Below, one piece after another: positions 15,394-24,492 of a DNA stretch of 51,974 nucleotides. Below the pieces are notes generated by a model. That model ran no database searches and was not told where the DNA came from. It saw nothing but the letters and a program-made list of their open reading frames with translations. The DNA lies in NCBI RefSeq assembly GCF_946481145.1, contig NZ_CAMLMJ010000028.1, positions 1-51,974 on the forward strand, in the 5' to 3' direction. The position numbers were made by a program, and so were the translations under genes. This DNA is from an uncultured Sediminibacterium sp. (GTDB taxonomy: Bacteria; Bacteroidota; Bacteroidia; Chitinophagales; Chitinophagaceae). The stretch's first letter is position 1. Each line of letters opens with the position of its first letter.

Positions 15394-18066
15394 ATGAAGC
15401 AGTTTCGAATAATCATTATACTGTTCGCTGCATTGATTACCTGTGTCGTTAGCATTGCACAAAACATGCTGCCTTATAAAAATAAATCTCTCCCAATTGC
15501 TGAAAGGGTAAAAGACCTGCTCTCGAGGATGACCAAAGAAGAGAAGTTCTTTCAACTTTTTATGATACCAGGCGAAATCAAAAAAGGAGAAGAAGATAAA
15601 TTTAAACATGGATTATTCGGATTTCAGGTGAGTGCTGGTTCAGACGGTAATGCATCACAACAAATGCTGCAATACAATACACGAGAAAATGCAGTTAGTC
15701 TGGCAAAAAAAATAAATGCCCTACAAAAGTTTTTTGTAGAACAAACAAGACTGGGGATACCGATGATACCTTTTGATGAAGCGCTTCACGGGCTTGTAAG
15801 AGAAGGCGCTACTGTTTTCCCTCAAAGTATTGGCTTAGCTGCGTCCTGGAATACAGACCTTATGCGCGAAGTTTCGGCAGCGATAGCAAAAGAAGCAAGT
15901 GTAAGGGGAATCAGACAGGTATTATCCCCGGTAATTAATATTGCTGCAGATGTTAGATGGGGACGAACAGAAGAAACCTATGGTGAAGATCCTTTTCTAA
16001 GTTCTGCAATGGGAGTTGCTTTTATTCAATCATTTGAGCAACGACAAATCATCACCACCCCTAAACATTTTATTGCCAATGTGGGAGATGGTGGCAGAGA
16101 CAGCTACCCTATTTATTACAACGATCGTCTATTACAGGAAGTACATTATCCCCCGTTTATCAATGCCATCCAAAAAGCTGGCGCAAGGTCTGTTATGACG
16201 GCCTATAACTCTGTTGATGGTTCACCAGCTACCGCAAATAAAAAACTACTTACAGAAACGCTTAAATCAAAATGGGGCTTTAAAGGGTTTGTAATTTCAG
16301 ATGCCAGTGCGGTAGGCGGCGCCAATGTACTTCACTATACAGCTTCTGATTATGATGACGCAGGCAGACAAGCGATTGAAAATGGTCTTGATGTAATATT
16401 TCAAACACAAATAGATCATTACAAACTTTTCAAACCACCATTTTTGGATGGCCGTATTTCCAAGGAAAGGATCGATGATGCCGTTTCAAGGGTTTTGAAA
16501 GCTAAATTTGAACTGGGACTTTTTGAGCAACCGTATGTAGATGAAAATGCGGCGACTGATACCAGTTTTCAAAAAGCGCATAGCCAACTGGCCAGGAAAG
16601 CCGCACTTGAATCTATTGTATTACTGCAGAATAAAAATAAAGCACTACCTCTTTCGAAAGATATCCGTTCAATTGCCCTGATCGGAAAAGATGCGGTTGA
16701 AGCTCGACTTGGCGGATACAGTGGTGCGGGTAATAATAAGATTAATATTTTACAAGGATTACAGGCATTATTACCTAACACGATTATCAGGTATAAAGAA
16801 GGAGTTCCGAGAACCGATGAACCATATCCCCTAATTCCTGAAAATGTTTTGTTCCATAAATCCGGGAACAATATTTTACCTGGACTTCAAGCCGAATATT
16901 ATAACAATGTCTCCGTTTCAGGTGTACCTGTTCTGGAAAGAACAGATAAGCAAATCAATTTTCACTGGACCTTATATGGCCCTGATGCACGTTTAGAGAA
17001 TGATTTTTATAGTGTCAGGTGGAAGGGAATTCTACGTGCACCGGTAACCGGAAATTATGAAATTGGCATTGAAGGAAATGATGGCTTTCGTTTATATATC
17101 GATGACAAACTGGTAATTGATCAGTGGGAGAAACAAAGCTATCATACCAGGATGTATTCAATTAATCTTAAAAAGCAGCAAGATTATCCGATAAGAATTG
17201 AATTCAGAGAAACCAATGGAAATGCGCATATCCAGTTACGCTGGAATGTAAATTCACCGGATAATCATGAGGCTGCCATAAATGAAGCTCTTGCTGCTGC
17301 CAAAGCATCAGATATAGTTATTGTAACTGCTGGTATAGAAGAAGGCGAATTTCGCGACCGGGCCTCGTTAAAATTGCCTGGTCACCAGGAAGCATTGATC
17401 AATGCACTCACAAAAACAGGCAAAAAAATAATTGTTGTTTTAATTGGCGGCAGTGCCATTAACATGACTGATTGGATCGATAAAGTAGATGGCATTATCG
17501 ACGCCTGGTATCCCGGAGAACAAGGTGGATATGCCATTGCTGATGTGCTAACTGGAGCCTATAACCCTTCAGGAAAATTACCCATCACTTTTCCAATTTC
17601 AGAAGCACAGTTGCCCTTGGTCTATAACCATGCTCCCACTGGTCGTGGCGATGATTATAATAACCTTAGTGGACTTCCCCTATTCCCGTTTGGATTTGGG
17701 TTGAGTTATACCAGTTTTGAGTATACTGATTTAAACATTGAAAAAAGTTTATTGAAAAATGGAGACAGCACAACCGTTTCCTGTATGGTTCATAATACCG
17801 GTAATCTAGCAGGTGATGAAGTGGTGCAATTATATATTCGGGATAAACTGTCTTCTGTTGCGCAACCGGTTATGCAATTAAAAGGATTTGAGCGCATTCA
17901 CCTGAAAGCGGGAGAAAGCAAGAAAGTTCAATTTAAAATATTACCCGAACATCTTTCATTACTAAATAATGAACTAAAAAAAGTAATTGAACCAGGCACA
18001 TTCAGCATAATGATCGGCTCCTCCTCCCGAGAAATTAAACTCAAAACCACATTAAGGGTAGAATGA
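15394..18066 (+). CDS. secreted GH3 beta-glycosidase with inserted PA14 domain
   Basis: 890 aa. Signal peptide about 1-22 (CVVSIAQ). The GH3 N-terminal barrel spans about 30-360: FDEALHG, WGRTEETYGEDPFL, TPKHFIANVGDGG, and the nucleophile region GFKGFVISDAS with Asp about 303. A PA14 domain lies near 495-620 (GLQAEYYNN, GNYEIGIEGNDGFRLYIDD, IQLRWNV), inserted in the C-terminal alpha/beta sandwich, which resumes with IVTAGIEEGEFRDR and YPGEQGGYAIADVLTG. A fibronectin-III-like end carries VQLYIRDKLSS. This layout is typical of periplasmic beta-glucosidases and xylosidases; the exact sugar is not predictable. Last gene of the compact unit, with word repeats directly after the stop. Confidence 0.93.
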   Translation: MKQFRIIIILFAALITCVVSIAQNMLPYKNKSLPIAERVKDLLSRMTKEEKFFQLFMIPGEIKKGEEDKFKHGLFGFQVSAGSDGNASQQMLQYNTRENAVSLAKKINALQKFFVEQTRLGIPMIPFDEALHGLVREGATVFPQSIGLAASWNTDLMREVSAAIAKEASVRGIRQVLSPVINIAADVRWGRTEETYGEDPFLSSAMGVAFIQSFEQRQIITTPKHFIANVGDGGRDSYPIYYNDRLLQEVHYPPFINAIQKAGARSVMTAYNSVDGSPATANKKLLTETLKSKWGFKGFVISDASAVGGANVLHYTASDYDDAGRQAIENGLDVIFQTQIDHYKLFKPPFLDGRISKERIDDAVSRVLKAKFELGLFEQPYVDENAATDTSFQKAHSQLARKAALESIVLLQNKNKALPLSKDIRSIALIGKDAVEARLGGYSGAGNNKINILQGLQALLPNTIIRYKEGVPRTDEPYPLIPENVLFHKSGNNILPGLQAEYYNNVSVSGVPVLERTDKQINFHWTLYGPDARLENDFYSVRWKGILRAPVTGNYEIGIEGNDGFRLYIDDKLVIDQWEKQSYHTRMYSINLKKQQDYPIRIEFRETNGNAHIQLRWNVNSPDNHEAAINEALAAAKASDIVIVTAGIEEGEFRDRASLKLPGHQEALINALTKTGKKIIVVLIGGSAINMTDWIDKVDGIIDAWYPGEQGGYAIADVLTGAYNPSGKLPITFPISEAQLPLVYNHAPTGRGDDYNNLSGLPLFPFGFGLSYTSFEYTDLNIEKSLLKNGDSTTVSCMVHNTGNLAGDEVVQLYIRDKLSSVAQPVMQLKGFERIHLKAGESKKVQFKILPEHLSLLNNELKKVIEPGTFSIMIGSSSREIKLKTTLRVE

Positions 18067-18171
18067 TGATTTTTGATTTTTTGATCTTTGATTTTTGAAT
18101 TCTGACTTTTGAATTTTGAATTCTAATCAATTCACTTCGATATTGAATATTGGTTATTGGATATTGGAAAT
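18067..18171. repeat. word-repeat element, TTTTTGAT / ATATTGG type
   Basis: A convergent junction filled with two reiterated words: TTTTTGAT/TTTTGAATTC variants at 18067-18124, then ATATTGAATATTGGTTATTGG-like words at 18138-18168. Unlike most other elements the second arm is not a clear reverse complement of the first. Confidence 0.7.
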
Positions 18172-18915
18172 TCACCTCCCTTTCCCTTCGTTCCAAATTC
18201 TCCAACTTTCTTCCGCTTGGATTACCAGCATTTCTGCGCCATTTTGAATAGTAGCGCCGGCTTCTTTGGATTTTTGGAGGAATAATGTTTCTGAAGGATT
18301 ATAGATTAGGTCGAAGCAATGATGCGCGGCTCTGATAAAAGAATAAGGTATTGGCGGACATTCATTGATATTGGGAGACATGCCCAGTGGCGTTGTATTG
18401 ATGATTAATGTGTATTCCTGCATGGTTGCTTCATCAAGCTCCTGATATGAAATGGCCAGGTCAGAAGATTGTCTTGATACGTATTTGAATTGAATGCCCC
18501 GCTTGTTAAAAACATAAGCCACTGCTGCTGCTGCCCCGCCTGTTCCAAGTATCAATGCCTTGGTATGGTGGGGTTTCAGGAAGGGTTCTAAAGATTTTTC
18601 AAATCCAACCACATCGGTGTTATGCCCGGTAAGAACGCCATTTTCAATACGCACACAATTACATGCTCCCATCGTTTCTACTACTGGCGACCAAAACTTG
18701 AGAAAAGCAAGTATTGCTTTCTTATAGGGAATAGTAACGTTAAACCCACAAAGGTCTGTATTGGCCTTTAAAATGTCCGTTAATTCATTAATATCGGGAA
18801 TGGAATAATTCTCATAGAGTGCATCCTCAATCGATTCCTTTAAAAATTTTTCCGTGAAATATTTTTGTGAAAAGGAATGACTGAGCGGATACCCGATAAG
18901 ACCGTAGCGTTTCAT
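18172..18915 (-). CDS. aroE: shikimate dehydrogenase
   Basis: 247 aa. Reduces 3-dehydroshikimate to shikimate with NADPH in aromatic amino-acid synthesis. Motifs: GYPLSHSFS (substrate binding), GFNVTIPYKKAI with catalytic Lys about 65, GHNTDVVGF with the paired Asp, and the dinucleotide loop ILGTGGAAAAV. The ATG at 18915 (MKRYGLIGYPLSHS) is chosen: a start nine codons earlier would overlap the upstream stop, and the motif spacing fits the shorter form. It begins 1 nt after the stop of the preceding gene, so the two are coupled. Confidence 0.96.
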   Translation of the reverse strand: MKRYGLIGYPLSHSFSQKYFTEKFLKESIEDALYENYSIPDINELTDILKANTDLCGFNVTIPYKKAILAFLKFWSPVVETMGACNCVRIENGVLTGHNTDVVGFEKSLEPFLKPHHTKALILGTGGAAAAVAYVFNKRGIQFKYVSRQSSDLAISYQELDEATMQEYTLIINTTPLGMSPNINECPPIPYSFIRAAHHCFDLIYNPSETLFLQKSKEAGATIQNGAEMLVIQAEESWRIWNEGKGR

Positions 18916-18916
18916 C

Positions 18917-19681
18917 TTAGGCTTTATTGAGATAAAGCTCAAAAGTATCGCCTCGCAAGCCTACACGCATTGCTTCCAATGCAAGTATTTCGTTGGGGGC
19001 AATATTTCCAAGGTTTACATTGCAACCAATAAGCTCAAGGAAATATAATTGTTGTGCTTTCTGCGGTGCTTCCCAAATAATTTTCTCTTCTGGTATCTGC
19101 GTCAGAATTTCCTGAACAAGTCCTTCACGAACTTCTCCGCTTCCTCTGTAAATACCCACATTACCTGCTTCTCTTGCTTCCGCAATAACATAAGATGAGC
19201 CAGCTTCAAGTTCTGCCCGCATTAATTCAATCCATTTATAAGGAGGGATAATATGTGCGGCATCTTTACTACCAACTTCACTTAATACTGTACCGTGTTT
19301 GGTTAACTTTTCAATATAACCACATTTTTCAGCATGCGGGATACTGATAGAGCCATCGCTTACTTCCATGTATTGAATACCATAGTCTTTACAAACATTG
19401 ATATAATCTTCAAACTGATTACGAATCAGGAAAGCTTCAAAAAGAGTTCCACCAAAATAAATTGGAATATTATACGACTGGTATGCTTCAATTTTCTGGC
19501 GAAGATTAGGGGTAACGAAAGAAGTACCAAACCCAAGCTTTACAATATCAACATGCGGACCACCCACACTCATGAAATTATGGACCTCATTAATACTAAG
19601 TCCTTTATCCATTACCATTGTTAAACCGGAAGTACGAGGTTGTTGTGTTCTGACAGGAATCTGTGAAAGGTTAAAATTCAT
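18917..19681 (-). CDS. phosphosulfolactate synthase homologue (ComA family)
   Basis: 254 aa from the ATG at 19681 (MNFNLSQIP). The family adds sulfite to phosphoenolpyruvate to give (2R)-phospho-3-sulfolactate, the first step of coenzyme M synthesis in some methanogens and of sulfolactate formation in some bacteria. Recognised by RTSGLTMVMDKGLS, VDIVKLGFGTSFV, IPIYFGGTLFEAF, EVSDGSISIP and IIWEAPQKAQQ. Bacteroidota do not make coenzyme M, so the product here may feed sulfolactate or sulfonolipid metabolism, or the activity may have shifted; no other gene of such a pathway is in the window. Overlaps nothing and precedes aroE by 1 nt. Confidence 0.85.
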   Translation of the reverse strand: MNFNLSQIPVRTQQPRTSGLTMVMDKGLSINEVHNFMSVGGPHVDIVKLGFGTSFVTPNLRQKIEAYQSYNIPIYFGGTLFEAFLIRNQFEDYINVCKDYGIQYMEVSDGSISIPHAEKCGYIEKLTKHGTVLSEVGSKDAAHIIPPYKWIELMRAELEAGSSYVIAEAREAGNVGIYRGSGEVREGLVQEILTQIPEEKIIWEAPQKAQQLYFLELIGCNVNLGNIAPNEILALEAMRVGLRGDTFELYLNKA

Positions 19682-19768
19682 GTAGGTTGTTTTACGCACG
19701 CAAAAATAAGTTAATCAGCGCATTTTGCAGGCGACCTTTTCACGTTTAGCAGGAAAGCAGCAAATTGT

Positions 19769-21190
19769 TTATATTTTTTTCCCCTTTTTATAACGGGCCA
19801 CAATATCTACAACCTGGTTATTTTGGAGTATAGCAGGATTTAATTCAATGAATTTCTTTACCAGTTTGGGCGCCTTCTCCATTCCTTCTTCTAATTTCAG
19901 TAATGCATCTTTGGATTTTCCCATCATAAAGAGCAGGGCACTCTGGTAAAAAAGAAATAGCGGTTTACCGTCGGTTGCTTTTAGTGCCGCCTGACTTTGC
20001 TCAATGGCTTCTTCATTAAACCCGGCTTTGATCAGGCAACGAATCAGGGCTTCCCATCCGGCTACATTTCGGGTTTTATGTCTGACCCCAGTACCGAAAT
20101 ACTGGATCGCATCTTTGTAGTGATGGAGGTTCATTTTGCATTCACCCATTGCCAGGTTGTATTCCGGAACAGATCTATGAATGCGCATGGCATTTTCCAA
20201 CTGTTTCACTGCACTGGCCCACTGCTCTTCCAGCATATAGGTAACCGCAATTTTGTAATGCAGTTTACTGTCGTCCGGATTCAAATGCACCGCTTTCTTA
20301 TAATGAAATCTTGCCTGGGCATAATTACCCATACGGTGGTAGCAATGACCGATTGCTTCGTAAATCACATCTTCGGGGCGTGTAAGCTCTAATACTTTTT
20401 CAAGTACTTCAATTGCTTCCTTGTATTTACGCAGTCGTAAATAGGCATCGCCCATATTGCGATAGGCGTAATCAAATTTTTCGTCGATTGCCACCGCATA
20501 TTGGTAGGCGTCAATTGCCTTTTCATAGAGTTTTAATCCCTGATAGGCTGCGGCAAGGTTAAACCAGGCCAATTCACTAAAGGGATGATCTTCTATTATG
20601 CACTGGTGTAAACGTATGCTTTCCTCGTTCCTTCCGGTGAAATCGGTCCAGAAGCAGATTTTATACAATGCTTCTTCATTGGATGGGTCTTCTTCCAATA
20701 TCAGCTTCAGGCAATCAAAAACTTTATCAAACTCTTCATAATCATCGTACACATCTGCCAGTTCAAACAATAAATCAAGCCTTTCTTCCCCTTCGAATAA
20801 TTCCAGGGCGGCTTCTAAAAGCTCCACGGCCCTGGGCTGCTGGTCGAGGGCCAAATATGCATCTGTTTTTAATATGTAGAGGTTGATATCGCTGCTATCG
20901 TATAATTCGGCATTTTCCAGTACTTCCAATGCTTCTTTGTACTTTCTGGAGGCGAGTAATAAATCGGCCTTTTTGATCATCAGTTGCGATGAGTACGGAT
21001 ATTGCTCCAATCCCATCTCAGCAGCGTCAAGTGCTTCATTGATATCGTCTTTCTCATCGTAATAATCTATAATACGTTCGAAAGCATCTTCTTCAATAAA
21101 GCTGTGTTGCCGGCCTTGTTTGAGGTTTTGATACTGTTGGAGGAGTTCTTTGAGGGCTTCTCTGTCTTCGCGGTACGGATTATCTCTCAT
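19769..21190 (-). CDS. tetratricopeptide-repeat protein
   Basis: 473 aa, no signal peptide. It is built almost entirely of TPR helices from about residue 40 to 440. Clear units include AWFNLAAAYQGLKLYEKAID, YAYRNMGDAYLRLRKYKEAI, IYEAIGHCYHRMGNYAQAR and LHYKIAVTYMLEEQWASAV. The N-terminus is charged (MRDNPYREDREALKELLQQY). TPR arrays are protein-protein scaffolds; no enzymatic domain is present and the partner is unknown. The ATG at 21190 is preferred to a TTG two codons upstream. It lies 87 bp upstream of the ComA-family gene, in the same direction. Confidence 0.9.
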   Translation of the reverse strand: MRDNPYREDREALKELLQQYQNLKQGRQHSFIEEDAFERIIDYYDEKDDINEALDAAEMGLEQYPYSSQLMIKKADLLLASRKYKEALEVLENAELYDSSDINLYILKTDAYLALDQQPRAVELLEAALELFEGEERLDLLFELADVYDDYEEFDKVFDCLKLILEEDPSNEEALYKICFWTDFTGRNEESIRLHQCIIEDHPFSELAWFNLAAAYQGLKLYEKAIDAYQYAVAIDEKFDYAYRNMGDAYLRLRKYKEAIEVLEKVLELTRPEDVIYEAIGHCYHRMGNYAQARFHYKKAVHLNPDDSKLHYKIAVTYMLEEQWASAVKQLENAMRIHRSVPEYNLAMGECKMNLHHYKDAIQYFGTGVRHKTRNVAGWEALIRCLIKAGFNEEAIEQSQAALKATDGKPLFLFYQSALLFMMGKSKDALLKLEEGMEKAPKLVKKFIELNPAILQNNQVVDIVARYKKGKKI

Positions 21191-21285
21191 CTTCAATGGG
21201 TTTACCTAAAATAGGCTAAAAAAACCTTTTTTCAAAGTTTTCCGTAACTTTTTTTACAACTAAACGTTAACTTAATATTGTGTAA

Positions 21286-21318
21286 ATTGTTTTTTTATTT
21301 AATAAATATTTATCTTTG
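21286..21318 (+). promoter_or_regulatory. Bacteroidota-type promoter of the 21324 gene
   Basis: ATTG at 21286-21289, a 21-bp AT-rich spacer, TATCTTTG at 21311-21318, which matches TAnnTTTG exactly. The predicted transcription start coincides with the ATG at 21324, so the mRNA may be leaderless. Confidence 0.55.
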
Positions 21319-21323
21319 TTAAA

Positions 21324-21680
21324 ATGATAGTCCGTAAACATACCAGAAAATTAGCGATTGCAGCCCTGTTTGTACTGGGTGCGCAATTGGCATTTGCTGC
21401 GTTTACTTTTACGGGTATTACAGAAAAGAAGGCAAAAGACGCTACTTATAGCCTGAAGAATCTGAACCACCTTTCTTCTAAAGCGGTTTCTTACGCATCA
21501 TTGAAATATTCACTGCACCTGAAGAATGGTACTCAGCCATTAAATCAACAAGCTACTTCTAATGGAATGGAAGTTACTTCGCTTGTTCGTTATAATAATG
21601 GCAACACTTCTTACGTATACCCTTACAAATTCAAAGTAAAGGTTCCAAAGTTTAAAACGCCTGCACCTGCGCAGCGTTAA
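21324..21680 (+). CDS. small exported protein of unknown function
   Basis: 118 aa. Signal peptide KLAIAALFVLGAQLAFA (about residues 9-25). The mature 90 residues are basic and rich in Lys, Ser, Asn and Tyr (KDATYSLKNLNHLSS, YVYPYKFKVKVPKFK) and end PAPAQR. No family recognised, no cysteines, no repeats. It stands alone between divergent TPR and convergent GLPGLI genes. A good -7 box lies only 5 nt before the ATG; no in-frame alternative start exists until residue 81, so the start is secure unless it is a non-AUG codon. Confidence 0.75.
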   Translation: MIVRKHTRKLAIAALFVLGAQLAFAAFTFTGITEKKAKDATYSLKNLNHLSSKAVSYASLKYSLHLKNGTQPLNQQATSNGMEVTSLVRYNNGNTSYVYPYKFKVKVPKFKTPAPAQR

Positions 21681-21714
21681 TCTGTTTCCTGTTTTATTAT
21701 TGATTCTCCTTTGA

Positions 21715-22356
21715 CTAATTAAGTATTCTGTACCCGCTTGTTGGTATATCAAACCTTGATGCCGCTACAGGATTAAAACTAATTTGAGATGCGGTATACT
21801 TTATTTTCTTCCCCTCGCCTTCTGTTGCTTCATATTCAAGAACCAAACCAGGAATATCTTTAAACTGGTATTCAAATTCTTTTACAGACGGAGCGATATT
21901 ATTTGCATAATACACTGTTAGACCCGTACCATCGCTTAATTCCAGTATCATTTTCTTACACTCATATCCCAGGATGGTTTTGGTTTCGTCAGATTTAATC
22001 AGTTTCATATTGTCGTATCTGGCATGTTCTGCAATCCATTTTTGCTGATCCAGCTTGGTTAAAAACTTATTGGCCCCGATATGACGTAAGATCGTTGCAG
22101 TAGATGTTTGTTTATTATAAATAACAGATTGTGAGAAAGAAGGACTCACCAAATCGGTTCGGCTATTTACCCCTTTTATATAAACTGTTTTAGTAGTAGC
22201 ACGAAGTGTTGCTGCTGCAGCTGCATCGGTGGCCTGATCGTCGAGGGTTATATTATACACTACCGTACATTCTGCCACAACACGCTGCTGTGCAAACATT
22301 AAGGTTGAGATGAACAGCAAATAAGTAAATATTACCAGTTTTTTCATACGGGTCAT
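21715..22356 (-). CDS. GLPGLI family exported protein
   Basis: 213 aa from the ATG at 22356 (MTRMKKLVIFTYLL). Signal peptide ending FAQQ. Family core: AECTVVYNITLDD, ILGYECKKMILELSDG, LTVYYANNIAPSV, and the name motif appears as DIPGLVLEYE. GLPGLI proteins are exported Bacteroidota proteins of unclear role, some thought to work at the periplasm or outer membrane. The longer frame reaching 22449 is rejected because it would run through the yidC terminator (22394-22424). It follows yidC and may be read through from it. Confidence 0.88.
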   Translation of the reverse strand: MTRMKKLVIFTYLLFISTLMFAQQRVVAECTVVYNITLDDQATDAAAAATLRATTKTVYIKGVNSRTDLVSPSFSQSVIYNKQTSTATILRHIGANKFLTKLDQQKWIAEHARYDNMKLIKSDETKTILGYECKKMILELSDGTGLTVYYANNIAPSVKEFEYQFKDIPGLVLEYEATEGEGKKIKYTASQISFNPVAASRFDIPTSGYRILN

Positions 22357-22393
22357 TTGTATAAATAGATACAATTCCGTGCCAATGTTAATA

Positions 22394-22424
22394 AAAAAGC
22401 CCCGCAACAGGTGCAGGGCTTTCA
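22394..22424 (-). terminator. intrinsic terminator after yidC
   Basis: Minus strand: AAAGCCCTGCACCTGTTGCGGGGCTTTTTT, i.e. stem arms AAAGCCCTGC and GCGGGGCTTT (one mismatched position) followed by a U-tract, 29 bp after the yidC stop. It separates yidC from the GLPGLI gene and shows that the latter starts near 22356. Confidence 0.85.
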
Positions 22425-22452
22425 AAAAATATTGATTTAACAAAACCATGGC

Positions 22453-24297
22453 TTATTTACGCTTCTGGTTTTTTTCCTTTAGATCCTGTAATTTTTTCTG
22501 GCTTTCCATCATTTGCTCATAACGCTCCTGCCATTTGCTCTTTTTCTTAGGCGCCTTGCGTTTCTCGTCTATTTTAGCCAGAATCTGATCGTGGTTAATG
22601 ATATAATTCTGAATCACAAACTGAAGTCCAAGGGTTACTAAGTTCGATACTGTATAATACCAGGTTAATGCCGATGGCAACCTGTTGAAAATGAACAACA
22701 GCATGAATGGGAAAATATAGGGCATATACTTCAACATAGGGTTATCCTGCGTTGGAGTCATACTCATATTATAAATAGAGATCAGGAAACTTGTTACAAC
22801 CGCTGTAATGGTAAACAAACTGATATGATCACCAAAACCTAATGGTATGGAGAATGGCAGCGTAGCAATCACATCATAAGAAGAAAGATCATCACTCCAA
22901 AGGAATGATTGTCCCCTCAGTGAAATATTAGCATTAAAGAAGCTATAAAGCGCGAAGAATATGGGAATCTGTAATAATGCAGGAATACAGCCACCCAATG
23001 GATTTACGCCAGCTTCTCTAAATAGTTTCATCTGCTCCATTGCGAAGCCCTGTTTATCATCGCCGAACTTACCACGTAATATATCGAGTTCCGGTCTTAA
23101 TGCTTTCATTTTAGCACCACTCAGATAACTGCTATAAGTCAGTGGAGAAGTTACCAAACGGATAAATAAGGTTAACAATAATACCACCCAACCGAAATTG
23201 GAAACGAAACCGGCAAAGAAATCAAATACCGGCATAATGATGTATTTGTTGATCGGACGCACGAATGAATACATATCCCTACCCAGGTTAACGATACGAT
23301 CCATTTCCGGAGCCTGCTTTTTCAGGATAGCATAATCACTCGGACCATAATACAACTGAAAAGGAACCGATACAGAGGCCGATACAGGCAATTTCATCTG
23401 CAGGTTGGTCTCTGCGGTAGCCAGGGAATTGGTTGAGTCGGTTTTACGTTGCCATTGTACCTGGCCACTGTTAAAGCCATTCTTAGCAATCAAAGTGCTA
23501 TTGAAAAACTGCTGTACCACACTCACCCACTGTACCGACGCCTCAAATTTCTTTTCATAATTGGCAGAGATATAATCAAATTCATTGTTTTCAGAGAAAC
23601 AGATATTCGACATCTGACGTTCATATTCAGCAGAACGTTCCATTTGTGATGTTTCGATGTTCCATTTCATGTTCAGCAATCCCTGGCTCAACAACTTATC
23701 TGCTCCTGTTAATGCAACGTTCCAATCGATCATATAAGCATCCTGCTTAATGGTATACTGGTGCACAACTTTTTGTCCATTTTCGGCAGCAAGTATAAAA
23801 GTTACCACCTGCGAGCCATCAGCACTGCGCGTAACGGGTTCTGCAGTAAAGAACAATTCACCTGTATTGGCAGACTGGTTGGAGCCGGTATTGATACTGT
23901 AGCCCATATTCGCTTTATCAGCCAGCACAACTTTATTACTATCGGCTTTTTTATAATTTTTAAGCTCTACTGATTTCACCTGACCGCCTTTATTGGTCAA
24001 TACCACTTTCATCACATTATTCTCAACTGTAACCAGTGATTCTGTTCCATTAGCAGCCGTAGTGAAATTTCCTGCCAAAGCAGCCCGGTCTGCTGAATCT
24101 CTTCTTGCAGCGTCCAATTGCATTGTGGCAGTATCTACCACGGGGCGTTTTGCAGCGTTGACACGGGCGAGTGAATCCTCCTGTTTTTTCTTTGTTTCAA
24201 GGATGGCAGTCTGTTGTTTATTGCTGTACCAGAAGTACATAAAAAACAATACACCCAGTAAAACAAAGCCAATGACCGTATTCTTGTCCGTCTTCAT
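22453..24297 (-). CDS. yidC: membrane protein insertase YidC (Oxa1 family)
   Basis: 614 aa, typical of the long Gram-negative form. An N-terminal membrane anchor (IGFVLLGVLFFMYFWYS) is followed by a large periplasmic beta domain (about 75-350). The conserved insertase core starts near 365: FFAGFVSNFGWVVLLLTLFI, the amphipathic RPELDILRGKFGDDKQGFAM, GVNPLGGCIPALLQIPIFFA, and NRLPSALTWYYTVSNLVTLG. A Lys-rich C-terminus is suited to ribosome contact. YidC inserts and folds inner-membrane proteins alone or with SecYEG. pyrG and a DPP-IV gene are common yidC neighbours in Bacteroidota and both are nearby. Confidence 0.97.
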   Translation of the reverse strand: MKTDKNTVIGFVLLGVLFFMYFWYSNKQQTAILETKKKQEDSLARVNAAKRPVVDTATMQLDAARRDSADRAALAGNFTTAANGTESLVTVENNVMKVVLTNKGGQVKSVELKNYKKADSNKVVLADKANMGYSINTGSNQSANTGELFFTAEPVTRSADGSQVVTFILAAENGQKVVHQYTIKQDAYMIDWNVALTGADKLLSQGLLNMKWNIETSQMERSAEYERQMSNICFSENNEFDYISANYEKKFEASVQWVSVVQQFFNSTLIAKNGFNSGQVQWQRKTDSTNSLATAETNLQMKLPVSASVSVPFQLYYGPSDYAILKKQAPEMDRIVNLGRDMYSFVRPINKYIIMPVFDFFAGFVSNFGWVVLLLTLFIRLVTSPLTYSSYLSGAKMKALRPELDILRGKFGDDKQGFAMEQMKLFREAGVNPLGGCIPALLQIPIFFALYSFFNANISLRGQSFLWSDDLSSYDVIATLPFSIPLGFGDHISLFTITAVVTSFLISIYNMSMTPTQDNPMLKYMPYIFPFMLLFIFNRLPSALTWYYTVSNLVTLGLQFVIQNYIINHDQILAKIDEKRKAPKKKSKWQERYEQMMESQKKLQDLKEKNQKRK

Positions 24298-24316
24298 ACT
24301 ATATTTTATTGAGGGG

Positions 24317-24324
24317 CAAAGGTA
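24317..24324 (-). promoter_or_regulatory. yidC promoter -7 box
   Basis: TACCTTTG on the minus strand, 20 bp upstream of the yidC ATG, an exact TAnnTTTG. No convincing -33 TTG at 19-21 bp, so only the -7 element is supported. Confidence 0.5.
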
Positions 24325-24492
24325 ATATTTGCGGGGAAAGATTGGTACCCTAAGTTTTGATGCGTTAAATTAGATACAAAAACGGCCAAAATATTACAAA
24401 AACGGCAAAATCATTGTTTCTTTATACCTGTTCCCACTCAACCAAAGGCGAATTTTCCAACTTCTACCCATTTTTCTTTTTAAACCCTTTGT

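Noticed and set aside
15394..18066. PA14 insertion in the GH3 protein as a novel fusion
   Set aside because: PA14 inserted in the GH3 C-terminal domain is a known and frequent arrangement.
22357..22449. Longer N-terminus for the GLPGLI protein
   Set aside because: It would be translated through the yidC terminator hairpin; the shorter start gives a normal signal peptide.
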